The position numbers and the translations under genes were made by a program. Below the pieces are notes generated by a model. The model saw nothing but the letters and a program-made list of their open reading frames with translations, did no database searches and was not told where the DNA came from. DNA of 64,000 bases. Source: Leptasterias polaris. Taxonomy: Eukaryota; Echinodermata; Asteroidea; Forcipulatida; Asteriidae. The stretch is from the NCBI GenBank assembly GCA_037783415.1, contig JAZGTN010000002.1:2790001-2854000 (forward strand), written 5' to 3'. This document shows, in pieces, positions 10,900-19,918 of this stretch. Position 1 is the stretch's first letter. Every line of letters begins with the position of its first letter.

Positions 10900-10965
10900 G
10901 ATATTTGCAAATATTTGCGACGTCGCAAATATTATCGCATACTTTATCTCATACTTCGTCGCATA
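10583..10965. repeat. ATTTGCGAYRTCGCAAAT / ATTTGCAAAGAT satellite array 1
   Basis: Built from an 18-bp palindromic module (ATTTGCGATGTCGCAAAT) and a 12-bp module (ATCTTTGCAAAT). Both are multiples of six, so several frames on both strands stay open and give spurious Cys-rich ORFs. The right part (after 10900) uses the GACGTC variant and ends in GCATACTTTAT-type units. Confidence 0.85.
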
Positions 10966-11306
10966 GTTTGCATATTTGTGGTGGATATTTTTTCAAGAGC
11001 CTAGATGGTCTTAAGGTTGTTTGGGTTCCAGCCTTCATTCCATTAACGTGTACACGCGGGTGGATAGTCGGATACAGTCTGCTCTGTGCGCGCGTGTGTT
11101 TTTTAGCTTGCACTATAGCCTATAGGTACACATGAGATGAGACGAAGAGAGGTTGACATCCGTGGTCTGTCCTTTTTTTTTATTAATATCGACAACAAAG
11201 GCATGCAAGTCAACATTATGCCGCCTTCAAAAGGATCAGTGGTGAGGATTGTTAATTTTGTGTAGTTACGATAATCGGTTGTCCAGAGCAGAGGGCTAGT
11301 TTAGGA

Positions 11307-11389
11307 ACATTAAATACTAGTTTAGGCCTACTACTACTATAGAACTAGTACTAGTAGTAGTACTACTGTAGTAAACTAGTATTTAATGT
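11307..11389. repeat. Palindrome inside the left arm
   Basis: ACATTAAATACTAGTTTA at 11307 and TAAACTAGTATTTAATGT at 11372 are exact inverse copies. Between them CTACTACTACTATAG and CTAGTAGTAGTACTAC also pair. Absent from the right arm. Confidence 0.75.
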
Positions 11390-11538
11390 ATAACTCCTGA
11401 ACTTGATTGATATTTGATAAATTATAATTAAAAAGGCCACCACCAGGACTTGGGTCAATCGGGTGAATACATAACATATGGCTCTTTTGCTGTTACCTAT
11501 AAATAAAATAGTTAGGTAGTTGTTGCGATAATCGTAAC

Positions 11539-11843
11539 GGAAACCAGTCAAGTCGCCCTTCCATCAAAGTCGCCCACTAGTACTACAAAGGTCGCCCCTC
11601 ACATACAAAGTGGCCCCCTCTCAAGTCAAAGTCGCCCCTCACAAAGTCGCCCCCTGTCACCCGGTGTATAAAAGGTTGAGCCATTTCACAGAGTGAGGGC
11701 GCTGTTGAGAATTTTGAAACAACTTATTCAGGCAGAAGGAGATCCACTCTGTATGTTGGCGTAACAATGTGAGGGGGGCGACTTTGCCAGGGGGGCGACT
11801 TTGTAGTGGGCGACTTAGCTGGGGGGCAACTTGACTGGCATTC
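11539..11843. mobile_element. 305-bp MITE, CAAAGTCGCCCC family, 8-bp TSD
   Basis: ATCGTAAC at 11531-11538 and 11844-11851 flanks the insertion, and the right arm of the composite (near 16660) shows the matching site without it. Termini are GGAAACCAGTCAAGTCGCCC and the inverse of GAATGCCAGTCAAGTTGCCC. The inside has AAAGTCGCCCC units on the left and GGGGCGACTTT units on the right. An 8-bp duplication suggests hAT mobilisation. A related array lies at 21150-21295. Confidence 0.85.
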
Positions 11844-12453
11844 ATCGTAACCCACCATCCTCCCGACATTCAGAGAGGATGGTGGTGGGTTACGATTATT
11901 GAAACTAAACGCTGTACCAAGTAATTAAGCCTCATTATTAATATTATGATTAGGCCTACGTTAGGGCCCATTTATTATTATTTTTGTTTTTATTAGGCCT
12001 ACTATAATTACTGATCATACAGCAGCCTATGCTGACATAAAACTGCTTTATTTTTCCTACATTACATTGTACTGGTGGTAGTCCTTTTTAACTATTAAGT
12101 TGTTCTGGATAGATGAAACATCAGAATTTTTTTGTCAAAATGTTTGCACTGAATGAGACAGTTAAGTTACACTGCGCCGTGGGTGTTTGACCTTGGGAGA
12201 ACCAATGGCGGCACTGCACACAAGTAATCATAGTCAGTAGCACTAACTTAGAAGTACAGTGCGTACATCTTCATACCATGAAGAAGTACTTTATTTACAT
12301 GTAGTAAAATGCCACACAGATGCTGAACCTGTATCATGACTGTAATTCTTATATTCAAATATCTGCTGTAATGTTAAATAAAATTTGAAAAAATAATTTG
12401 TCCTTGCATCTATTATTTTTCTATTAATTTCTTCCTTTTAATTCACTGTTTAG

Positions 12454-13940
12454 TTGCTATGGGTTGTTGCGTGTCAACTTGTGTGTACGCATCGTGTTGC
12501 TGCCGTTCTACCGGACTACACTCCAGCTCTTCAAGGATTGATTCCTGAAGGAGCAGTTGATCGTATCCTTTTGAAAATTGTCATGTCATGTACATTTATG
12601 CAATCTGTATACAGATTCTGCTCTTTAATAATGGTTTAGTCACATGAAAAAAATAACCTGTACCATGTACTAAACCAATGGAATAAGTTAAAGCTGTCAA
12701 ATACATAATTGTATTGTGCTTCCAACTAAAATACAATTCTTTTCAGCATGCATGGTTAAAAAATAAGCATTATTTATTTTAGTCTTGTGTGGAACGTAGG
12801 ATGTCCCATAGTGCTCATAATGCTTTTATGTAGTTTTCAATTTTACTTCCCTTTACATTTTCTACAAACTTTGTGTCTGTTCTAATAATTGCTAAAATGT
12901 AAAATTCTTCCTGTTTATTATGTCCATAGTTATTTTCCTTGCTACTTAAATATTCAGTTCTGTACCTGTTAGTTATGTACTTCCAATGCAGGCAACACCA
13001 TTCCAGCAATATGTTCGCTTTTGTTATCCAACACGGGGTAACACGTAGGTCAGTATTGTAGATTACTAATAATTCCCCCCCCCAAAAAAAAAGTTGAAAA
13101 CATAACTTCTGATATGTTTCAGAATACTTAAAACACTTCAAATTTATAGTAAATTTTCAGGTGTTGTGCTAGCAGAATTCCCAGTTAAGTGAAAAAAAAA
13201 ATCAATAATCATTTCCTGTGATAATGATCAGTTTTATGACAGGAGCACCATGTCCTAATCCTTTTAATCCCCATACAATTAGAACAACACTGTCTTAGCC
13301 CTGTATGGTGGTTATTGTCTGAGAACCTCAAGCCATTGAAGCTATGTTCCTTTGAGCAGCCACAAGGTTTTAATGAGCAAAGAATGACCTATAATGAATA
13401 TTGGTTATTCAGGTTTACAAGAATCTATTCAATGAGAAATATTTCATAATTGATGTTACTTCATATTCTGAATAATTTCAGATTATGCAAAGAGAGTCAT
13501 CAAGGCGACAGTGCTCCTTTATCAGCAGGGTGAGAAGACATAAAGTCAAATTTTCTTCAGCTTGTTTGCAATCCTGGCCCCCTATCATTCAAGCACGGTA
13601 ACAAGACCAGACAAGGACACTTGCTGTGGAAAGTTTTGTGTCAAGGTTTAATTTAATAACTGAACCTGTTGGCAGACCTCAACCTAAACCTGGCATTGAA
13701 GATGTCCAAGAAACACAGAGCAGGCTGGGAAGAGCGAGACAACATCTGAAGAGAAGAAAAGTATTAACTGAAGAAGGTGATGATTCATCAATAAGAAAGA
13801 AGAGCACAACTGGGAAGAAGTCTAATAAAAGAACAAAGGCCGATGATGGTTGTTCAAAGAAGGGACAAGGGTCAACAATTCAGGAGGAGTCTGGGGAGAA
13901 GGCGGTGATTGGTGATGATGGCAAGCGGGACAGAAAGTGA
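12454..13940 (+). CDS. Three 3' exons of an unrecognised basic protein
   Basis: Exon 12454-12562 follows a good acceptor (TTCACTGTTTAG) and reads VAAVLPDYTPALQGLIPEGA. Exon 13482-13529 follows TAATTTCAG, reads YAKRVIKATVLLYQQ and ends at GTGAGA. The last exon, from about 13606, starts TRTLAVESFVSRFNLI, becomes very Lys/Arg/Ser-rich (RQHLKRRKVLTEEGDDSS, KKSTTGKKSNKRTK) and stops at 13938-13940. The three exons join in one frame (phases 1 and 1), which supports a real gene. The first donor (GTATCC) and last acceptor are weak. The charged tail suggests a nuclear protein. The upstream exons were not identified and the family is not recognised. It lies between the inverted arms of the 7-kb composite. 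Confidence 0.5.
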
Positions 13941-14026
13941 CCCCAAATCAGTACTGCCCCAAATTGTGGTAAAGGGAGAATAGGAAAACAATGCGATAAT
14001 GAAAATTAAACTATCCCCCGTTTCAA

Positions 14027-14190
14027 TGAGGTGGTTGGGTTGGTGTAGAGGTATCTTTCCTCACCTTTCACCTGTAGGGCTCTGGTTCGAATCCTGCTGG
14101 GGGCACTATGTGGATTGGGTTTTCAGTCCCTACCTGACTGCATGGGTTTTCCTCCCGCATCTAAAATTGAAACTTCCTTGTCTTTTTTTC
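14027..14190 (+). mobile_element. tRNA-derived SINE, family S1 copy 1
   Basis: Box A-like TGGTGTAGAGGTATC and a perfect box B (GGTTCGAATCC, 14094-14104) are followed by the tail ATGTGGATTG...GGTTTTCCTCCCGCATCTAA. The tail is shared with the copy at 54915-55075. It lies just downstream of the stop codon of the gene at 12454-13940, probably in or near its 3' UTR. Confidence 0.8.
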
Positions 14191-14657
14191 CATTTGGTTA
14201 TTTGCTAGTACATTGATTTCGTTCGCTTTTCTGAGAGTCCTTGGCTTCACAACCAGAATAAATTAAATGAAAACAAAGTCTCTTTTGTCATCCTAATACA
14301 AGTATTGAGGAGATACATTTGAGATAGTTTGTTTAAATACCTTATTGTACATGCAGAGGAATATTTCTGATGGTCACTATGATTAATTCAGCAAGCCATT
14401 TTGGATTGTTTACCTTGTTGATCACATTGTACATATTCCTGTACACCTTTATTATCTTATGAGACGTTTATGTAACTTTTATTTGACCACAACCACATCA
14501 GGTAATTTAAATGTAGGGTTTTATTGAGTACATGTATAATTATTTGTTATTATTATTATTATTGTTTTAAATATTAATTTTGTTTGCTGTGTAAAATTAA
14601 TGAGCAGCCCTACATTGTAGTTTGTGCTTATTGCATGGTGAAGTACAGGAGTTGTTT

Positions 14658-14679
14658 GGGGGGGGGGGGGGGGGGGGGG
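14658..14679. repeat. G22 homopolymer
   Basis: Uninterrupted run of 22 G. Similar G/C runs of 19-21 occur at 16266, 27463, 32488 and 34024. Confidence 0.95.
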
Positions 14680-15385
14680 AGACAGAGGAGTTGGAGTATT
14701 CACAGTGAGAAAACATTTCATGTGTAATGTGTTTTCATCCAGGGCAAACACAAAACATCAATTACACGTCTTTGTTTACAAGTTGCCAGAAAACCTAACT
14801 TGCTAGTGTTGACTGTAATTTGTACTTTTTGTTTACATTTTCTTAATTGAGCTGATCATTTTTGATAAGGTGGTCTTTTAATGCAAGACGAGTAAGCAAC
14901 GCAAAGAATTAGTTTGGCAATATTCCCTTTTTAATTTAGCCGTTTTCTATTTAATGCCTCAAATTTGAAACTACAAAGGGGAGGTCAACTATGCTAATAC
15001 ATGGGTAGTGTTATTTAAAAAAATTCTTGACATTAAATAATACTTTTAATTTATAAAATACTGCTTTGTGTATGTAAGGTGGTTGTTTAGAATGTCTTTA
15101 ATTATTCAAGAAGGGTTAGCAACATTCTCTTTTAAATAAGCTGCTTTCAATTGAAACTGAAGAGGGGTACTTTGAAATAAAATAATACTCATAAAGACTG
15201 ATGTGTGTACATTAAAAGTGTTTATTGTCATTTACTCCTTGATCATCTAAAAATTTATAGTAAATGGAGGCCACCATGTTTGTATCCTCAATCCTGAAAA
15301 CTATGCACCAGACTAGCTGAACATGTTTTGATCATATTCTAGAATTTAAGTATAATTTAAACTTTGCATGGTGGAAGTGCAATCA

Positions 15386-15565
15386 GGTGAGGTTTGCAGT
15401 GACATCATGTGTAAAATTTCTTTTGAGCAGTGGTGGTTTGACAACTTCATGAAGACGAACAGAGCATACTGATCAAAACATCAAGTTGTGAAACCACCAT
15501 TTCTTTTCAGGACCACCACAAAGAGATCATTCACATGGTGTGTTGGTGTTACCACAAACCTCACC
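15386..15565. repeat. Foldback element of about 180 bp
   Basis: GGTGAGGTTT at 15386 pairs with AAACCTCACC ending 15565. A nested pair GGTGGTTTGACAACTT and AAGTTGTGAAACCACC lies inside. It is probably a decayed hairpin MITE. Confidence 0.6.
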
Positions 15566-16265
15566 GGATTATAGCGATGTTCTTGTAATGACATCCATCC
15601 CATCTCAGTGAACCAAATGTTTACAGATTTTTATCCAAGATTGTGGTTCTCAAAAAAGTTCCCCTTTTGAAGCCTCTTTACCGTAAAACTTCCATGTATG
15701 TAATATGTAGTGTGAATACAAACCAGTGAGAGACACAACAGCATGGGCTATATGTTTGACAAATTATTTGTGCGTCTAGCCGTCTAACTTTTGAATCTCA
15801 TTTGGGAGCATTTACAAACATTTCACCAACTATAGCGGCTATAAATAACACATTACCCACCCTAAATTCAGGTGAGATGAGGAACTCATACAATAAGATT
15901 GGCAATATTATTATTTTTTTTTTTAAATTACTTTTAGTCTAGTGGTGGTGGGGGTACAAAAATCCTTTTGTCCATTGGGGTTGGGTTACATCGTTCGGAT
16001 GGCATCCATTATACATGTACATGAAGGAAGTGGCACTCTGTTGAACCTTCCGAGGTAGCCCCAACACCATCTGACAACTTGCTGGTATTCAACATTGCGA
16101 TATTTTCTGCAAACAAAGTAGTAGAAGAATAACAAATTAGGTAAGGTTAACAGTTCATGTCAATTTTTGTTAACGCAAAGTTTTCCCATTTTGAAGAAAT
16201 CATGTACATAGTAAGGGTGGAAATATAGTCTTCTGATTTGTCCAGTCCAACAACCCATAGGAGAT

Positions 16266-16267
16266 CC

Positions 16268-16298
<31 letters not shown>

Positions 16299-16300
16299 AT
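16266..16300. repeat. C19 run followed by (CA)n
   Basis: Nineteen C then eight CA units, a simple-sequence tract. Confidence 0.95.
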
Positions 16301-16584
16301 TTGGGTTCTGTAAGAAGTCAAAAACTGAAAAAGATGAGTCGCAACTATTTTTCTGTAACAGTCTCGACAATTGTGACAGAGATCACAATGTTTTGGAAAA
16401 ATCTGTTAGTACAGCTTTTATGGTTAGTGTTGTCTTGAGTTGTATAAATGATCTAATCCAACAGTCAATTATACCCGAACCAAGGGTCAGGTAAGAGGGG
16501 TAATGTTTTTTATTTGTTTAGGGGGGGGGGGTGTTTGCTCATTACATTAATTTTGCAGTTCAATTTAAAAACAAGACACTTGGG

Positions 16585-17397
16585 CCCTACTTCGTACTTG
16601 GTACAGCGTTTAGTTGTGATAATCGTAACCCACCAACCTCTCCGACCGTCGGGAGGATGGTGGATTACGATTATCGCAACGACTACCTGACTATTTATCG
16701 GTACCTGCCGTATGTATTGACTCGAGTCCTGGGCCAAATTTCATAAAGCCTGTCAAAAAAAGTGTTAAGCACAAACACTTTGCTAAACAGAAACAAACAG
16801 GTTAGCTACTGCCAGTGTATTCCATAAAGTTAACATAGTTGCGTTTGGTACCCTGCTAAATTTTGCTAAGCAAATAGTACATTTTCCAAGCAGTATTTTC
16901 TGCTAAACAGCTTTATGAAATTGGGTCCTGCCTGGTGGCTTAGTTTTTATACTTTCCATGGAGGTCCAGACTCCATGGGAGTAGGTTGCTACCTCCATGT
17001 ACCGTAGTACGTAGTACTACTATTCTATATAGAGAAAGGACCTTGAGCCATCCCCTCTGCTCTGGACGGACAACCGATTATCGTAACTACACAACATTAA
17101 TTAACAATCCTCACCACTGATCCTTTTGAAGGTGGCATAATGCTGATCTTGTTGACTTGATGCCTTTTTGGGTTGAGATTCATCAAAAAAACGACCACGG
17201 ATGTCAACATCTCCCTTCATCTCATTCTCAATCTCAGTGCATTTGACATGTACACACACACGGCGCAGAGCAGACTGTATCCGACTATCCACCCGGGTGT
17301 ACACGTTAATGGAATGAAGGCTGGAACCCAAACAACCTTAAGACCATCTAGGCTCTTGAAAAAATATCCACCACAAATATGCAAACTATGCGACGAA
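16585..17397 (-). repeat. Right inverted arm of the 7-kb composite
   Basis: Reverse-orientation match to 10966-11915. An open minus-strand frame (17331-17101) reads INVYTRVDSRIQSALRR, then EIENEMKGDVDIRGRFFDES and a short tail. It is longer than the left-arm version and could be the 3' end of a lost element gene, but I recognise no family. It also holds a hairpin (GATAATCGTAACCCACCA against TGGTGGATTACGATTATC, 16619-16679). Confidence 0.65.
16733..16928. mobile_element. MITE with GGGCCAAATTTCATAAAGC ends
   Basis: GGGCCAAATTTCATAAAGC at the left and GCTTTATGAAATTGGGTCC at the right are near-perfect inverted ends. The left arm of the composite lacks it at the matching place (near 11440). The interior is rich in TGCTAA motifs. 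Target duplication is not clear (perhaps CCAGG). Confidence 0.75.
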
Positions 17398-17606
17398 GTA
17401 TGCGATAAAGTATGCGATAATATTTGCGACGTCGCAAATATTTGCAAAGATATTTGCAAAGATATTTGCGACGTCGCAAATATTTGCAAAGATATTTGCA
17501 AAGATATTTGCGACATCGCAAATATTTGCAAAGATATTTGCAAAGATATTTGCGACATCGCAAATATTTGCAAAGATATTTGCAAAGATATTTGCGACGT
17601 GCGATG
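17398..17606. repeat. Satellite array 2 (inverse of array 1)
   Basis: ATTTGCGACGTCGCAAAT and ATTTGCAAAGAT modules between GATAAAGTATGCGATAAT on the left and GCGATGTCCCTTCAGGGCC on the right. It forms the right terminus of the 7-kb composite. Confidence 0.85.
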
Positions 17607-17631
17607 TCCCTTCAGGGCCACCATAATTGTG

Positions 17632-19180
17632 TCTACTCGTTTGCTCATTGCTAGGTACTTGGTGCATGGCCAATTATTTGTGTTCTTTTACTGGAGGCCA
17701 TTTTTCGAAATCACTGCTCAGTTAAGGACTCGAGCAATGGGACCGTCTGCCTGTTTGTAGTGCCCTACCGAAAGTTACATTCTTTTGAAAATGACTGACT
17801 TTTGATTCTAAGAAGAACTTTTGTATTTCAAGAAAGTAAAAGCAATGTCCAAGATTATTATTAAACTTTTCATTCCCAACTCATCGAAGAAAAACTAAAT
17901 CAGTAATTAGTGGCGCCAATTAGAGAGTGAAGTGGGAGTGGCTTACAGTGGATCTACGTCACACATACCAACGGGGGGGGGGGGTGCAATGAATATTCAG
18001 TAGGCCTGACACTAATGTAACACTTAAAATAGGTACGTAGGCATATAAATACAACTCCAATAGACTCTTATCTTTGGGCTTAATACAGAATAAGATTTAT
18101 TTAGAACTGTAGGGCTGTACAAAGATGAGCATCAGTCGAGGAGTAGCAGTCGAGGAGTAGCAGGAAAAGATAGAGAATTACTGGATTGGGCCACAGTGCT
18201 AGATTTTGCACTGGGCTAACCAGGAGGGTCTGTCAATAAGCGCAGAACAGAGAAGAATAAACTAAAGATGGGACATAAGGGCATTTTATACTAAAGCTGT
18301 GGGGAAAGACTAAGTAGGCATTGCGGTCGTAAATTGTGGTCGGGGCATTGTAGTCGTAAAGTCCCAGACAGCCAGTCTGGACACTAGTGTGTAGGTGGGC
18401 ATTGGATTAATTAGGATGGGGTGCTTGTGAGATTGGGGGAGGTGTGGGGTAAAACAAAATAACAAGCTCACACTAATAAACCATCAAAATAGCTGGATCA
18501 TAATATCAACACAAACACAGTATTAACAATACTCATTTACGGGACACTTGATCAGAATTTCACACGCGAGAACAATTGGATCATTTTTAAATGTGGTTTA
18601 TTTTGGTATGTATGCTTGATAGAATATAATAAGATTTAAAAAGTTAATATAATTGTTCTAACGTGTCTCCAAAGTGAACGGGCGTGCTCTACAGCGACAA
18701 GCTTAGTATATTAATTTACAAATGCAATCATCAGCACTATTTTAATGTTAGAAAATATATAAAAAACACCCCAAAACCCACAAACTATTCATATAAATGT
18801 GTACCGTTTCTTAAGTTCACATATTTATTTTTCTCCAACCATAATTTTTTTCATAAAACTGTACCTGCTCTGGTTGCAACCCCAATTTGTACTTATGAAT
18901 ATTATTGTATTTTTATTGATGGGTAGGCCCAAGAGGGCGACCTCAACGGTTGTTATACTTTTAGCGAAATTGCCTTCGGCTATAACATTTGCAATAGTAG
19001 TGCTATTTGGGTTAATAGACTAAAAAATAAAAAATAAAATAAAATAACAGCAGCTCATTAGTGAAATTTGTAACAAAATCGACAATTGCATACGAAAGGT
19101 AGGCCTATAGTTAAAAGAATGTGCAGTTTTTTCGCGCGTTCGGAAGAACACTTGTTACGGTGTCCCGGAAAGCCCATTGT
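17632..19180. other. Gene-free stretch
   Basis: Contains a G12 run (17973-17984) and a short direct repeat GTCGAGGAGTAGCA (near 18136 and 18150). No supported gene or known element. Confidence 0.4.
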
Positions 19181-19189
19181 TAATTTGAT

Positions 19190-19400
19190 ACATCTTCATT
19201 TTCTATTCTGCAAGAAACTTAGGCCACATAACCTTGAAGCTTCATAGATACGAAGAACCTATTTTTTTAATTTTTTGCTTGCATGTTTCAGTGTTACATC
19301 ATTATGACCTCATCAGGTGTTGAATTACAATAAATCAAATGTTTAATATTTTGAAAGAAAATCAAAGAAAAGTCATAACTCCTGAACCACACAATTTGTT
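19190..19400. repeat. Family A fragment
   Basis: CATCATTATGACCTCATCAGG, TTGAATTACAATAAATCAAA and AAAAGTCATAACTCCTGAAC match other family A blocks (for example 33650-33740). Confidence 0.5.
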
Positions 19401-19405
19401 GTCAC

Positions 19406-19536
19406 CCTGACGCCATCTTGGAAAGGTTTGATCCCTGAGAGTAAAATGGAGTGTTCCAATTCAAGTTTACAAACATCCTGACCGCCATCTTCAAGTGGTT
19501 TGTTTCCTCAGCGTAAAATGGAGTATTCCATTTCAA
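19406..19536. repeat. Imperfect 71-bp tandem pair
   Basis: CCTGACGCCATCTT...GTAAAATGGAGTGTTCCA and CCTGACCGCCATCTT...GTAAAATGGAGTATTCCA. Lies just 3' of AANAT-like exon 4. A related fragment occurs near 55820. Confidence 0.65.
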
Positions 19537-19761
19537 ACGTTGGGGTACGGGTACCAGCTGCATAATAACACACCCACAAAAAACATGAAATGAACTGGAA
19601 ATAAATTGAACAGTCCAGTCTATGATATCAAGGAAGTTGACTCCCTCAGGGCATTGTACTTTGGAGAAAACAGTGAAATAAATCAAATGTGCCATGACCT
19701 AGTGTTACAAGCGATCACTAAGGGTTTTAAAAACATCAGAGCCTAAAAAGAACTGACTCAC

Positions 19762-19918
19762 CACTGAATTCCATTATGACCACTCCTTGGGACTGAAATC
19801 CTGTGTTTTCGTAGAAGGGTTTCACAGTCTCTTGGCATACCAGGGTAACTCTGTTTACTTCGTTGATGTTCTCCTTAATGTGCTGAAGATATCGTCTCAT
19901 GAGGACTGTGCCAATACC
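19762..19918 (-). CDS. AANAT-like exon 4
   Basis: 157 bp after acceptor AAACTCCCAG, ending in phase 1 before GTGAGT. Encodes GIGTVLMRRYLQHIKENI, then NRVTLVCQETVKPFYENTGF and QSQGVVIMEFS. It completes the RGKGIG loop and carries the PFYxxxGF helix. Confidence 0.88.

Larger units (their letters stand above)
10966..11915 (+). repeat. Left inverted arm of the 7-kb composite
   Basis: Matches 16585-17397 in reverse orientation: TTTGCATATTTGTGGTGG, CCATTAACGTGTACACGCG, TCCGTGGTC, AAAGGATCAGTGGTGAGGA and GATAATCGGTTGTCC. The arms differ by substitutions, and each holds one MITE the other lacks. A short frame (INVYTRVDSRIQSAL) is readable in both arms, but its continuation is open only in the right arm. 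Confidence 0.7.
10558..17625. mobile_element. 7-kb foldback-type composite with satellite termini
   Basis: Both outer ends carry TATGGTGGCCCTGAAGGGAC (left, 10558; inverted at the right, ending 17625), and both are flanked by ATTGTG (10552-10557 and 17626-17631), a possible 6-bp target duplication. Inward of each end lies a satellite array, then about 1 kb of shared sequence in inverted orientation (GTGGTGGATATTTTTTC, AGCCTAGATGGTCTTAAGG, GATAATCGGTTGTCC, GTTGCGATAATCGTAA). The interior (about 11.9-16.6 kb) holds an apparent host-type gene. It could be one element with roughly 1.3-kb terminal inverted repeats, or two oppositely inserted copies. The shared flank favours one. A third, shorter copy is at 56006-56479. 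Confidence 0.55.

Noticed and set aside
10553..10966. Long overlapping ORFs on both strands with Cys-rich repeats (ANICKDICKDICDV); likewise at 17173-17760 and 55988-56752
   Set aside because: The array modules are 12 and 18 bp, so any stop-free frame stays open by construction. No start context, splice sites or conserved domain.
13626..13940. Single-exon small gene starting at 13626
   Set aside because: The start is GTG, and the frame continues upstream to a splice acceptor. It is better read as a terminal exon.
18684..19023. Two overlapping plus-strand ORFs with hydrophobic stretches
   Set aside because: Composition follows the AT-rich background. No splice context or family resemblance.
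19402..19695. Candidate last exon of the AANAT-like gene (after TTTTCTCCAAAG)
   Set aside because: The phase would allow it, but the peptide (VQCPEGVNFLDIIDW) has no resemblance to the family's C-terminus and runs into a repeat.
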